Source of the DNA: Mytilus edulis
Taxonomy: Eukaryota; Mollusca; Bivalvia; Mytilida; Mytilidae
Assembly: GCF_963676685.1 (NCBI RefSeq)
Contig: NC_092350.1
Span: 5,321,486 to 5,385,485 of the forward strand
Direction: 5' to 3'
DNA length: 64,000 bases
Shown: piece by piece, positions 12,601 to 27,600 of the stretch
How the letters are laid out: each line of letters begins with the position of its first letter
Position numbering within the stretch: the stretch's first letter is position 1
Translations under genes and position numbers: made by a program
Notes under the pieces: model-generated
What the model saw: the letters and a program-made list of their open reading frames with translations, nothing else
Told to the model about the DNA's origin: nothing
Databases searched by the model: none

Positions 12601-15600
12601 AAATGGTGGATTGAACCTGGTTTTATAGCGCTAAACCTCTCACTTGTATGACAGTCGCATCAACACAATACATTTACAACGATACGTTTTCAATTTTTCA
12701 TGATCATTCATACAAATATTTGTATACTATTCGGGACAACCATGTGTCAACGATATCAAAAATATATTATACAGCCTTATGTTTAAACTATACTAAATTA
12801 TAGTTGGAAATTCCATTATATTGTAACAGGAGACGGTTCGACCGTAGTGTATTTTCTATGTATCAAATATGCTTTTTTGATTATCTGTGTATTTTATTTG
12901 GTAAAGTCCGTAATATTAACTCTGCATCTAGATAATTAAATTTTTAAAATGTAATAATGTCTCTCAAAATATCAACACATGTAAATTGCAATAACAATAT
13001 GAAATTCCACAAGTCAACAACGTACATGTAAACATAAAACATAGCTTTCAAAAAATTGCATTGTAAAATAATGTAAAACTTCTTATAAAAAAATTTAGAT
13101 AAATATTATCAATCGGAGTTCTACCGTAAATACCCTAAACTATTTAACTTTATCGTAATCTCATTAAATATTATATTCAAATTCAATTAAATTCAAAACC
13201 CCGAAATACAAAAATTCAATTCTTACTAGACAATTCTTTGGAATTAGAAGGGGACTTTATATAAAACAGGACAAAATAAAGTAACGAAGAATCACATTGA
13301 GAAATAAAACATATCTGTTTTACTCAAACCAAGTAGCAGTGTTTTATTCATCGGGGTATAATAAACCCGTAAGACCTTAATAATATAAATAAACCACGAC
13401 GGTTTTATTCAAACCAAAATGTTGATTATGTCTTATACAGTCCTCTGCATTATACGATCAAGCGGCCGCAATAATAAAATACCTACTTTATATACTAATT
13501 ACAGGTAAAGAAATAACAACTTCAATTAACTGCGTACTTCGATACAAACTTGTACATAAAGGTGCACTAGAAAATATTTTATTCTAAACATCTATTGATT
13601 ACTACCGAGAAGTGAAAAGCTTTTAATCATTTATCTTATGTAAAACACCGAATGTCCTTACTGATTAACCAATAAAAATCAACTATACTGTTTAGTTTAC
13701 CCTGGATACAAACATGTAAGCAAATAAAAAAGAATTTAAAAATTTAAAATAGAAACAAGCCATCATACACATAATTTTCTATGTAACACTCTTAGTAACT
13801 TTATATTTCGTAGGTTATATGCGCTATATGTGTTGTTTTATGTCTAGCGCAGACTCAGTATTGGCGCACACCTTAAGGTGGTATGGGTGTTTTTCGCCAT
13901 CTTTGATTGTAAAAAACAGAGAACCTGAGATCAAGATTTTCTATCAAGTTAGCAAAATTTGATGCAGGAATACAGATATTAATTGTGAATTTTCATTAAA
14001 AAGGCAAGTATATAACTTATAAGTATTAATAAATTTACAAGTGTAGATTATTTTTGGTTGTTTCTAAATGTTTTTTAATTGGCATTTTAAGGGGAAGTAA
14101 CTCTAAAACAGTGCATTTTCTGAAGGAATCTACATGGAATTTTAATATTTTGTATTTTAGCAGGACAAAAAACGTACGTTGACCCTTTTGATATTCTCAA
14201 AGCATTGCCTGACAGCTATCTTTTCGTAATTTATTTTATCATTCTATCATAGTTCTAATCAGAAAATGGTGTCTTTTTCCTGTATAATCCATACAAAATG
14301 AGTCATTTTGTCACAACCTGTAGCTTAACAAAATGCGCGGTAACCTATCATTTTTATCATATTTTTTAACATGTATCTATAGATACTACGTTTTGGCAAA
14401 GTATGAACAAATTCTATCATTTTCATTAAAGACTCCCATACCATCCTCACCAAAGGAACCAATACAACATAAAAAAAGTGTTTGAAAATGGAACGAGATT
14501 TTCAGGAAAATAAGATATAGTGACCTAAAGCATATCTTGAAAACGACCGTAATTTAAACATTATAGTTTCCATTACTACTGTGTGAACATGGAAAATTTG
14601 TGCCTCCCTTGTTCATGATGAACATATAGCCAATATCTACACAGTAAAAAGTAAATTAGTAAAATATTCCCTAGTTATCAAACATTCAAACACGATTTAT
14701 ATAGAGTCGCCCATCAGCATATAAAGAAAGCTACGATCATCACTGACAAGTTACTATGATCATGTACATGTTACGACTATCTAATAATCAATTTACCACT
14801 ATAATAACAAAAAAATACTTGGAGTTACGAGGATATTCCGTAAATTTTCAATGGCTATTACTTCGCTACCAAGGTCACATATGATATTAAGAACACCCTA
14901 AACAATACCGTACATATCAACCTAGCGGCTGAGTAATTCTTTCAAACAATGTGTGTACAAAGACAAATTAATAAAAGACGATTTTACCTATTTTGGGCTC
15001 CGCCATGTTAGGATCACAGTAACTACAGTTACGGTGATCAGTTTAACACCAGTGAAAAACTTGTATCATTCCTTTTTGATTTTGACAGGTTTATTTTTAA
15101 ATATAGGCCTCGATAAGACCAGATGAATAGGAGGTGTTAAAGCTCCAATAAATATCAAATGTATAATATCAGTTATTTATTGTTTTATTCTGAAACGTTT
15201 GAAAATCAATTCAAACATACTATGTACTTGAAACGTAAATACGATTTGGCATAATGTACTGATGTTCAATGATATAGAAGAAAAAAACGTTGTTTAGGGT
15301 AAGTTGATCACTTTAGCACCTAAACAGACAATGTAAAAAAATGCTGTCAGTAAAGACTATCTTATTTTGCAGTATAAGAATCAAATTCAAAAATCGGAAA
15401 ATTTGTTTTTTGTTATATCTCTGCAACATTCTTGGTACTTTCATATCATGTCTTTATATGAGTTATGGTTGGTGTTTTTTTTACAAATACTTATACATAG
15501 TTGTAAGTGTTTTCAAATAATTTCATCTTGTATTATTGTATATCTATTTGGCACATGATTTTAATCATATTGCATTAATTCAAAATGTACCGCATGTAAT

Positions 15601-18600
15601 TTCAATTTATTGTCCCTAACACATCCTAAACGTGTCCGGAAGTTATAGGTTAACTGTTATTGAACAGTTTCTTTGAGAGATCTACCGACAAATCGAGAAC
15701 GGTTTCTTCTAATACCTATTCTACCGTGTAACATGTTTTGACAGTCCTACACTAGAGTTTTTTCTACCCAGGAACATATTTGAACTGTTCCACCCTTTAA
15801 TAGTTTTGAACTGTTTTACCGTCGAATAGTTTTGAACGGTTTCACCCCACAAATATTCTAAGATTTCACCGTTTTAGAACAATTCTTTAACAGATTATTT
15901 TGACAGTTCGGACTAGAAGATAGATCTGACCCTAACTGTTATCTAGCCAACATTCTTTGATAGGATAATAATAATCAAACGCCAATATGGTATGAATTAG
16001 GTAGTGGGGAAAACATGACAAACAAGAACCCACTCAGGTTTACCTTATATAAGTTCAAAATGTTGAATAGTGTATTATATTTGTTTCCTTTCCATGTATT
16101 TCAAGGAATGATTTGGTTAAAATGCACTAGTAATTATAATTTAAGGAGGGTTAACTCTGTATCTTTCTATCATTCTAACAACAATGTTTTGGTATTTGTT
16201 TTCGTATTACTTGACAAACAGAACCAAAGGATCTACCTTTTCTAACTCAATGATAACTTAAAAATATGATGGTAAGGTCTAAAGTGTTTTTCTGCCATGT
16301 TTTGAAATGTTTTTAAATTACCCAATTCGTACAAAAAAGTGTCACTTAAAACTTATATAAATCAATATCAAGAAATATATATGTTTTTAGAATAATAATA
16401 ATTTGATAAAATTTCAAAACACGTTAGTTATGAGTGTTCTTAAAGAGAATAGATCAAGAAAAGAAGTGCGGACTCAAACAATTTATAAAGCGCTATTTTT
16501 GTAGTGCTGGTTTCCAGTTTAACCTGGCCCTAATCTAGATGTCCAGGAATACCGACACATGCGCACTCTCTCAACGTCGTCAACCATAAAAGAAAACAGA
16601 CATCATTGTAAGTTCCAATAGTAAACCGTTCTATCTAAGTAATCCTTAGGTCAGAACAGCCATCGTTGATAGCATAACACTTGGAAGATATTAACGCATT
16701 CTTTCATTTCATTTTGTGATAAACGTTATATTAATATGTACCTTGTTGTATAACTTGAATGTAAGCAGCTGTATATTATGATTTATTTTTTCAGCTGATT
16801 CCATTTCTATCACCAAATCAGCTATTTCTATACTGTCATCTAATGTAGGATACAATTCGGGTATCATTTCTCCTTTTTTTGCAAGAAGAATTGTATTCTC
16901 AATCTGTCTTTCATATATTATATTCCAGAAGTTTTCAATGTTATGGAGGTTAGATATGTCAGAAATCATCAAACAATTGTCCCCATTCTTAAAATAAATA
17001 TTTTCATAATTGATGAAACAATTTGATATCAAATCTGTGACAAATGATGTAATAAACATATCGCTGATTGTATTTCTAAGTAAGTGAAACTTTTCAATAT
17101 CCAACAAAGTTGCTTCAACGTTAAGTTTTTTGTTTTGTAATGGTTTTTTTTTTCATCTTCTATCTTCTCCTATAATTGTAAGGAGATGAATTGGATACGT
17201 ATTCCAGTGTTTCCATATTTTACATATATCAGCAAACATTCGAAGAAAAGAATGATAGTTTACAATTTAAATTGTACTTAAATGGAAGTATAACAATGAT
17301 GTTGCTTTTGTAATTGAAAAGTTTTGTATCAAATTTTGACGAACAGATCGCAAGTGGTGTTTTGCCGAAAGCTGCTAACATGCTGTAAAGCAATTAAACG
17401 TTTACCGATTTTCATTTTTCTTCAATTATAATAACATTAAAGGTACCAATTTTCCTGCACCAGATGCGTATTTGGACAAATCATGTCTCTTCAGTGATGC
17501 TCGTGGCCAAAATATTTGAATTCGAAAGCTTATATAAAAGATGAAGAGCTATAATTCAAAAGGTCCAAAAAGTATAGCCCAATCCGTGAGAGGAATCAGA
17601 GCTTTGCACGAGGGAGATACATTCCTTAATTTAAAATAATTTCTATCACTTTGTAACAGCAAATTTTGATAACACAAAAAAATCCGTATTTGCATGCCGA
17701 AGTACTGGCTACTGGGCTAATGATACCCTCGGGGACTAACAGTCTACCAGCAGAGGCATCGACCCAGTAGTAGTAATAAGATTAACGGTACCAATTTTCC
17801 TGCACCAGATGCGCATTTCGACAATTCATGTCTCTTCAAAAGAGGGGCGAAAGATACCAAAGGGACAGTCAAACTCATAAATCTAAAATAAACTGACAAC
17901 GCCATGGCTAAAAATGAAAAAGACAAACAGACAAACAATAATACACATGACACAACATAGAAAACTAAAGAATAAACAACATGAACCCCACCAAAAACTA
18001 GGGGTGATATCAGGTGCTCCGGAAGGGTAAGCAGATCCTGCTCCACATGTGGCACCCGTCGTGTTGCTTATGTGGTAACAAATCCAGTAAATAGTCTTAT
18101 TCGGTAGGTCACATTCATGAAAGAGAAGAGGATTGTAGTAATGACGTAAGGAACATATCCGATATCATTTGTGAAACGGTTATTCCATAACGGTCAACTA
18201 ACTCGTGATGGCGTCCGTAAAATTTACGAAGGGATGATTTCAACTTCACCATTTGGAACTCTTGGTTTAATAGCTTCCTTGTGAGCAGCAATCCTCTATT
18301 TAAAAAAATCATGATAGGAAATGCAAGCACGGGAATATCGTATCAATTGGGAGATATATACCCCGTATGCAGGTGCTGCTGGAATGAAGCTACTTAGAAA
18401 TGAAAAGTTCACAATTGGAAAGCTGAAATCATCTCTTTTGTCGTAAAGTTCTAGATGCACAAGATACGTATTTCGACAATTCATGTCTCCTCAGTGATGC
18501 TCGTGGCCAAAATATTTGAAATCCAAAGCTTATATAAAAGATGAAGAGCTATAATTCAATTGGTCCAAAAAGTATAGCCAAAACCGTGAAAGGAATCAGA

Positions 18601-21600
18601 GCTTTGCACGAGGGAGATAACATGACTTCATTCGATAATGAAAATTGTTCTGCCGGAACTTCCTACAGTTGATGTTTGATTTTCTATGTAAAGTAGAAAA
18701 TTAAATGACATACAATGTTGAGTTTGTTAATTGTTTGATGGTTCATATAATGGATGAGTTCATTACATTTTAATACTAGTACTGATGTGTTCCATAGCAA
18801 TGGTATATAAAACATAAATGGAACAATGAAATAATCTGAACGTGATACCTGAATGGTTATGATTCTATTATCATCTGGTCTTCCAAAACCTGTAAAATAT
18901 CAAATCGATGTTTATAAAATATACAGTCATGAAATGAGATTACTTAACAAAATAATTTGTGATGTCACCATCGTTTTATGGTGGGAATCGTGTAGCTGCA
19001 AAACCATAGCTCGTAGGTTTTTATGATATTTTTTGAATATTTGCGAACCATAGAGTTACGGATTTTTTAAATATTTTAAAGTGTTTGGAATTGCGACCAA
19101 GGTTCAGTTCGCACTTATTTCCAAACGATTTATATAAATATTTTCTAATGTTCTACTGTTACACCACTGTTGATATCAAATTAAGGATTGAGCACTCAAA
19201 AAAAATGTTCAACTCGGCAATACTTTGCATGTCTCCGTGCCATGTCAGACGAAAAATTCAGTATGGTTCTTTTTTTCTTTATGAAAGATGAAATTGGATT
19301 TATTCTTTCAATCTGCAGTTAAAACTTTAATAAAGGGTGGACTGGAAAACCATTTTACTATCGCATTTTCTTTGTTTGTAAATACATAGACTCGTGGCCT
19401 TGAAGTCATAAACATTTGATAAGTGATCGGATCACAAAATCATGCTCGAAACATGAAATCAAACATTTCGATTGGTGGATTTTGGAGTATGAGTACAAAA
19501 AACTGACTTAAAAGTTTGATAACTTCAAGGCCTGAAGTTTCTTTTGCAATCAATTTTACCTTGATGTTTCATAACAATAGTTAAGTGAATTATTTTTACC
19601 ACTTTAAAAGGAAGATTTACGTTATGTTGGTAGGTTTGATACAAAACATACCTCTTTGTTAGATTAATAGTATGTTTTAAATAAGTTGTGTTGTATGTTT
19701 ATTATGTTTTTTTAGCCCAGTTTTGGTGGCTGGATATCTATCATAGTCACATTAACCTATTATATATAACTCTACACAAGACACCAAATGACACACAAAT
19801 AATGTTTAAATATTTCTTCAATACAATGGAACTATTAACAACTATCATACAAGTGGGAGATTAAGAAAGCTACAAAACCAGGTTCAACACGCCATTTTTC
19901 TTCGGTAAATGTTTGTACCAAGTCAATAATATGGCTGTCGTTTTTACCCATTGATTGATAACGTTTGATATATTCATAGAGCTCCCCTTTTTGAAATTGC
20001 CTTGTATGTATTTCAGTATTATGTAAGATCTTATTTACCTCTTTGGATATCGCTTTCTATATAGTCGTATTCCTGAATAGGTGAAGCCAGTATCTATAAT
20101 AAAAATTAAAATCTTTTAACTGCAGGAGCACTGTGTATTTTACAATACATTTTAGAACGGAAATTGGGAATGTGTCAAAGAAACAATACCCCGACAAAAA
20201 AGCCAATGAGTCTTCAACACAGCTATAAAATTCTACACCCAGGGATGTGCTTCTTGTGTCCTCTTAACGAAAATGTGTTGCAGTTCAGTGAAAATGGACG
20301 TCCGAGTAAACTCCGAAACATACAAATGAAATAACATTGAAAAGAACAAAGATTAACATAGGCAGGAATTTCCCGACTTGCGACAGGCGAAAATATTCGT
20401 ACTGTTTAACATCTTTTGTGTGATATCAACCTTCTCCTACATCTCTAGACAATTGCATGTAGAATAAACAAATCCACAACAATATTATCAATAAATGTTT
20501 TGTCCCCTACTCGACATTAATTCGAAAGTTATGATATAAATCTTGTGAAATGTATGTATGCACACAGTTTGCTTTAATCTAGTTTTGTAAATTGAAACCA
20601 TAATCAATTAACATATACTTTTATAAAACAAAAATTCAAATATATTCACCCGAAATTCAGCAGTCAATCTTGGTTGGAAAAAGTTCTTATTCTGTAAATT
20701 GTTTTTCAGTTCAGAGACATCATATCTTTCCAGCATTCCTTCTGTCCAACAATAGTCCTTTAAAATTTGATAATCATTAAACATCTGCTATATGTTAATA
20801 TTTAATTGACAAATTTTTAAATTTAGTGTTGGTTATCATCGAAATTGCCAGTGGCTCTAGAGATATTCAAGTTTCTTCCAGATTTCTTTTTCGATGTTTA
20901 ATGGGTTTGTACAAAGGTTTCGGTACGCCATTTTATCATTTAATTTGAGCAATATGAATTTAAAAAAAGGTAACCCTCCTCTCCTGCATTTCAAAGGGCT
21001 CTTTTAGGATGAAATGGATAATGAAGATTTAAGTTTGATGGATTCGTCTGACAATGTATTGTTAAACAAGGTAAACTCTAAATAGTCAATGCAGAGTGTT
21101 CTACGTTGTTTGAAGTCTATTTTAGAGAAAAGGTTACGTAAATTTGAAAGCCAGTTTTAGAAAGGTCACCCAATCCTTTATGTCAGTAGAGTTTAGGAGT
21201 CAAGCTCATCATTTAGACCAATATTTACTGTTATTTCTGTCAATGTCAAATAACTGTGTGACACAAAATTCAGACATATGTATTGAAATAGATTCAGATT
21301 GTTGTCTTTAATATATATACAACGGAAGAGAATCATTTTTACAGTGCAATATCAATTGTTCTGTCAACTTTTTCTTAAACAATCGAACTGCATTTACTCC
21401 TCTTAACAAAAACCTGCAATAAACTGAGCATGCTGAGTAAGCCTTACGATATTTATGTGAAGTTGGAGTGCAATTGTTTAAACTCGAATGAGTAAAGTTC
21501 ACTTACATATCCAGTATTAATGGCATCTACTTTGACTTCTTCTTGAGAATTGTAGTATACACTACGATCACGTGTATTTCCGTATCTATGATTTTCGTCT

Positions 21601-24600
21601 TAAGAACAAAGAAAACAACACGATTTAGCAAGAAAAATGATAACGATAATATAAATTATCAGGAATTTATATATGCCATAAGTAGTTTGTGACCGTCACA
21701 TATAAGTGTAGATGAAATATGCATTTAATCCTAACAATGAATACTGTTCAGAATAAAGACAATCGAATTTCTTCCTCTGAATACCTAGCAAACAGTGAAG
21801 GTGGGCGCCTGTTTAAACAATTTAATCTGCTGCCTTAGTATGTTATGCCACTTGTTTTCCTGTTTGAATTATTTCAACACTAGTCATTTTTGGCCCCCTT
21901 ATTGTTTTTTTATACCTTATAACTTAGATTGAGAGTAATCTCATTGCAATCATACCACATCTTCTCATTTATTTTGTAGTCTTTTATATAATCACACAAG
22001 TAATACCATTTTTGATTTCATATATTAGTTCATATTTATCCCGTCATTTATTATCATTCTTTTTTAGGTTAATAATGCTTATAAAAAGACACACGAATCG
22101 ATATAAACTGTTTGATCTATTAATTAAGATACTCTGGAGTCCCTTTTCACAATTAAGTTAGTGATTTCAACTTATGACAAAGTTTTAAATTGTTATGAAA
22201 GAAGTTCTATTTAATGGAATGAATCTAATAGTAGTAGTAAATTTAATGCATCCTATTTATCTTCATCAGGAACGCCAAAAGCCAAATTTTAAAAGCAAAG
22301 GATATATAACACCGAAACAACTGAAGAGCTATGTATTAAACAATATTTTTTAATGATGTATACATCCTCTTCCATTGGTCTCTTGTGGATACTTATCGTA
22401 TTCAATCATGCTCAAATAATCCAAATTCGAGATAAGACATATTTCGATACATTTACTCTTAGAAAGCATATTACCTGCAATTTGTCAGTTCTTCAGGCGT
22501 GTACTACATTTTAAAATTATTTGAAGGGAATCTGGGTCACTTATTCCAATTTCCAATGCAGTTGTATCTTATTCTATTGTTTTTAAGTTATGTTTTCAAT
22601 CATTAGGAATTTACTGATTATCATTTATCATTATCTTATGAAAATTTGAATATGGTTACATAGTATTACGGCATGTGTTATGACATAGTATACAGAGATA
22701 ACCTGTGCTCATGTCCCGTTCCTCATAATGAGATTGACTAGTATGTTCCTGTCTCCTGCAAATATAAAGACAGGACATACGTAATATTACGAAAATGCAA
22801 CACTCATAAAAGTAATCTTAATAGGTATCGCAGCTTCACCTTTTCGTCATTTCATATATTATGAAGCTTGACACAAATTACCTCTTATCTTGTAGTTTAA
22901 GGAGGGGGGATAGGACTTTTATCGGGACTCCGGGATCGGGTCTTTTTAAGCTCGGGATTTCGGGAATGATCCTTTCGGGATCCGGGAATTCTTTTTTTCG
23001 GATTTCGTGTTTTTAAGCCCGGGATTTCCGGATCAGGATCCCTCCTACCCTCCCTCTTTAAGATAAGCTTCTTCTTTTCTTCCTTATTGAGAAAGAAGCC
23101 TTCCATAAAATACGTTCAAATGTAAGCCATTATCTTGTAGTTTAAAAAGGGGGAAAGGACTTTTATCGTGACTCCGGGATCGGGTTTTTTTAAGCTCGGG
23201 ATTTCGGGAATGATCCTTTCGGGATGAGGGAATTCTTTTTTTCGAATTTCGGGACCTCGGGATTTCGTGTTCGGGCTCACCTGATATTGTCTGTGATAAA
23301 GTCAGTATCAAAAACAAAAAGTCCTTTATTCTGTTTATCGATAATTTGAAAAAAAAATCACTACAATAATAGAGAAAATAACAAACGAACTTCTTTTTCG
23401 CGTCGAATCACGGCGAATCACACTTGACGTCACAGGCTACATTACGTAATTTGAAATTTTGTCACAGTGCAGTAAACATGGAGTTCTCTTGCACAAAGTA
23501 TTGAAAAGGAATTATTGCATGTGTTTCATTAATATTCTGTTTGGACATGACTCGAACAATAGCAAATATAATGGTAGCATACCGGTAAGTAAAATTTCTT
23601 TATTTTTCACAAAGCATCAACATAGAGGGGGATAGGAGGGTTCATTGTCCCGAAATACCGGGTTTAAAAACACGAAATCGCGAGGTTCCGAATTAAATTG
23701 TCATTATTTGCTCAGGGTTCATCATGGAAACGATTAGCTGCAAAAACGTAGCTCTATTGTCCTTTGATTTTGTTTTTGCCATGTCCGCAAATATAAAAAA
23801 ATAATCAAAAGGACCTTAAGCTACGTGTTCGCAGCTAGGAAACGATCACATTGATTTCAAATAATTTTAAGAAAGCACTGTGAGGAGTAGTCCAATTAAT
23901 TATGACGTCTTGAAAGGCTATTATATTTTTTTCGTCATAATATTATTTTGCCTATCATGAGGAGACATTTCAGGAGGCATTGTAAGCTGACTGTAATTTG
24001 TAAATTATCTGAACAAGCTCATTTCTTGTCTACTTCATAATTATTTCAAACATTTTTATAGACGTCACTAAACTTTAAGCTGATAATTCTTGCTTTTGTC
24101 AAAGTCTTGTTCATCTATTTTCAACACGGACCAAAATTATGAAACTTGGAGTTAAAATTGAAAGGCCATGTGGTTACCTTTAATTTCAGAAGCGCATTTA
24201 TGGGGTAGGCGAAGCGGGTCACAGAGTCACCCCTTATAAAGCATGTAAAGGCTACAATTCTGGTCAAAGCAGACCTTTATACATGAAGTTTGGTGCCCCC
24301 GGTTACCCCCCCTTTTAAAATTTATCCTAGATCCGCATATGAATAAGTTCACAATTTTGTTCCTTGTTCTATGAATATCTGTCTTTAAATTGACAATGAA
24401 ACCACATCTATTAAAATTGTATATGATGGTCCAACAAAAATGTCGAAAATGCGTAAATTTTTTTTTCTAGCTTCTTTCATGCGATGTAGCGGTACCTTTT
24501 TAGTCACTATTTATGTGTTGCGTTTAAATATGAATTCTAACACTTAATAGTGACTGAACAGGTAAAACAAAGACTTCTCAAGAAACAGAAAAAGAAAACT

Positions 24601-27600
24601 ACTTAACTTGGAACAGCACCAGGCTATGTATTGGTATTGTATGAATAAAAACTCGAATTGGAACATCATGGAAGTTATGTTAGTTGTACTTCATATATCA
24701 ATTATAATAGATAACGCATTTTTTAAAAGTCCATCGGCTCTTTCATGCATTTTTCGTTCAAAAAGGCTAAACTAACTTTGTGAAAGTTTCAAACGATGTC
24801 AAGTGTTTCATTCACCAAAAATCTCGTGCGTTTCTGCGAAAAATTCACGCGCAATTTTGTGAATGAAAGGGGAAAGTAGATCCTTACGAGTTGCATTCGC
24901 GCATGTCATTTGCGTACTAACCCAATAATTTTTATATCATGGCCAGTTCACTGATACTGGCATTATCAGCGAGTACACATCAAAGGAAAAATGTACAAAT
25001 TACGGATAAAGGTTAGTATAGTAAATGGTTAGCAATGTTCATGAATATTGACCGTGACGTCTATAAACTGATTGACAATACTTCACCCAAGACTAGACAA
25101 AATACCTACACGATCACTTGTTTTCATTGCATCCTTAGGAGATTGCTGTTCTTAACTCTCTAGTCAAAAAGTGTTATTTTTTTAAAACAATATGGGTAGC
25201 TCAATATGAGGTCTTTTGTTGAAAAAATCTGTTTCTCTATAAACTGGACCGTCATTGAAACAAATATAGTGGTCAGGGTTATAAAAAGTTTTAGAGACAT
25301 GTGTTGTTATTATGATCATCACCATAAGACTAATGTTTAATTATCCTTAAATTGAGTCTTTGTCGAGTTTCGCCGACGTAGATCAATCCACAAAGAGCAG
25401 ACTCAATACTGATCATAATATTGGAAACAGTATAATTCAAATCGTCATGACTGCACGAATTGTTACTCAATGGTTTACAGTATTGACGGTTACATTTGGA
25501 AATAAACAAATATTGCAAGTTGTCATTGTCATTCTGAAGGTTGAACAGTACAGAGCCTAATATTAACAAACTTGTCTCACTTTTTTTTAGTACAACAAGG
25601 AATCAGATGACTGTACATGTGTCGTTTTAATTACATCAATAAAGAGGATCAGTAAATTTAATTCAAATGACAAAAGGATATATCTTTTTAAAAAAAATAG
25701 GAGTAGCACAGTTGGTTCCAATGGAAACATCACGACTAATACAATCGGTGTTTTGTGCCCTTCACGACATCCGATTGTAACCTTTTTATCCAAGGCTACA
25801 ATTCGTCCAGTAAATTGTTATCTATTCTATTTGTATTCTTGCTGATAGGCTACTACAAATCCTGGTAAAAAAAACTCAACCCGAGTGAAACACTAATTAT
25901 TCCGATTTGCCTGCTATTTATTGATCGAAACTGTTGATATTTTTACGAAGCTTACCTTTTTGTAAGAACAACAACTATTATTGCTATAACCAATAGAATC
26001 CCAATTACTATTCCAAAAATTATAAGTATTGTATCAATCTTTGGTGTCTTTGGTTCTTCTAAAGAAAATAATAATTCGTAATAATTGTAAAAATCATAAT
26101 ATGCTATTTATTTGCTCTGTATTAAAGTTGACAATATTACTCATTATAGTATTATCCATCAGATTCACCCGAATACATCAAAATAAATATGGGAAAACCA
26201 AATTACTTGGATTTGTATTAAGTGCGCTTGCCAAAAAATTTAATATAAACACACACAAAAAAAAATCATTTTTTAGTAAAATAAAAGACATGTGTATTTT
26301 GTAGGAAGAATTAAAAGATACATTTTACATTATCCTCTGATTTCATATTCTACTGTAAGGATAATATCATCTCTCAAAACATTCAAATTCTGGTTAATAT
26401 GTAGAACTTGAAATAAAAAATTAAGATTTGCATCACATATTGACTACATATAGAAATTGATCATGAATAACTAAATACTGCAACTCCAAAGATATGTTCA
26501 ATTTCTTTCTTTTTTCAACTTCCTATTCAACATTGAGATAGTATCTGTATATAGGGCAAATATATCTATCTAGGTTCTTTAATAGAATATTGCTACTTAT
26601 AAGGAAGCTTTTGAACTATATGTTCCGAGTTGTCATTTAATTCTCCCTTTCGGGTGCCACATGTGGAGCAGGATCTGCTGATACTTACGAAGCACTTGGG
26701 ATTACTTTCAGTTTTTAGTTGGATGCTTAGTCTTTAATTTTCAATGTTGTGTCTTGTATACTATTAATTGTCTGTTTGTCTTTTCATTTTTTGCCATGGC
26801 GTAACAGTTTATTTTCGATCTATGAATTTGACTGTCTTTCGGGTATCTTTCACCACTCTTCGACAGTTGTATTGACGCTATCATGATTTGTCTGCCACAA
26901 TATGTCCATTATAGGAGTAATGTAACACAAAAGGTTCATTAAAGGTGTAATATGGCATAAAAAGGTTCATTATAGGTGTTATATGACACAAAAGGTTCAT
27001 TGTATTAATTTTGAATTGTTCGAAATAGTAAGAATTTTCTTATCCAAGACATACACTACCTTAGCCGTGTTCGGCACAACCTTTTTGAAACTGAATTTGG
27101 GCCCTCAATGCAATTCAACTTTGTACTTGTTTGGCTTTATTACTATTTTGATCTGAACGTCACCGATGAGTGGAATGTAGACGAAACGCGCGTCTGTTAT
27201 ATCAAAAGAGGGACGACAGATACCAAAGGGACAGTAAAACTCATAGAAAATACATTGACAACACTATGGCTAAAAATGAAAAAGACAAACAGACAAACAA
27301 TAGTACACATGACATTACATAGAAAACTTAAATATGACCAACACGAACCCCTACAAAAACTGGAAAGGTAAGCAGATCCTACTCCACAATGTGGCACCCG
27401 TCGTGTTGCTCATGTTATAACAAATCCGGTAAATAGTCTAATTCGGAAGGTCACCTTCGTGAAAGGGAAGGAGGTTGTAGTTAAATAATAAGCCTGGTAC
27501 ATGTGATAAATATGACGCAAACAAATCATTATAGATGTAATATGACACCAAAAAGAATGATACTAGTCTGAAACATTCACGTGATGATATTGGAATTGCA

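Noticed and set aside
17270..17400. Open stretch (LAAFGKTPLAICSSKF...) as a missing PTP exon
   Set aside because: No acceptor/donor pair gives the phase needed between exon 18889-18849 and the 17.1-kb exon.
22472..22500. 29-nt candidate microexon (YTPEELTNC) between the TM and cytoplasmic exons
   Set aside because: It introduces a stop in either possible neighbouring phase, and the flanking exons 22755-22703 and 21598-21507 already join in frame without it.
22897..23317. Charged ORFs rich in Arg, Lys, Pro and Ser on the - strand
   Set aside because: They are translations of the CGGGA tandem duplication and occur in both copies as repeat by-products.
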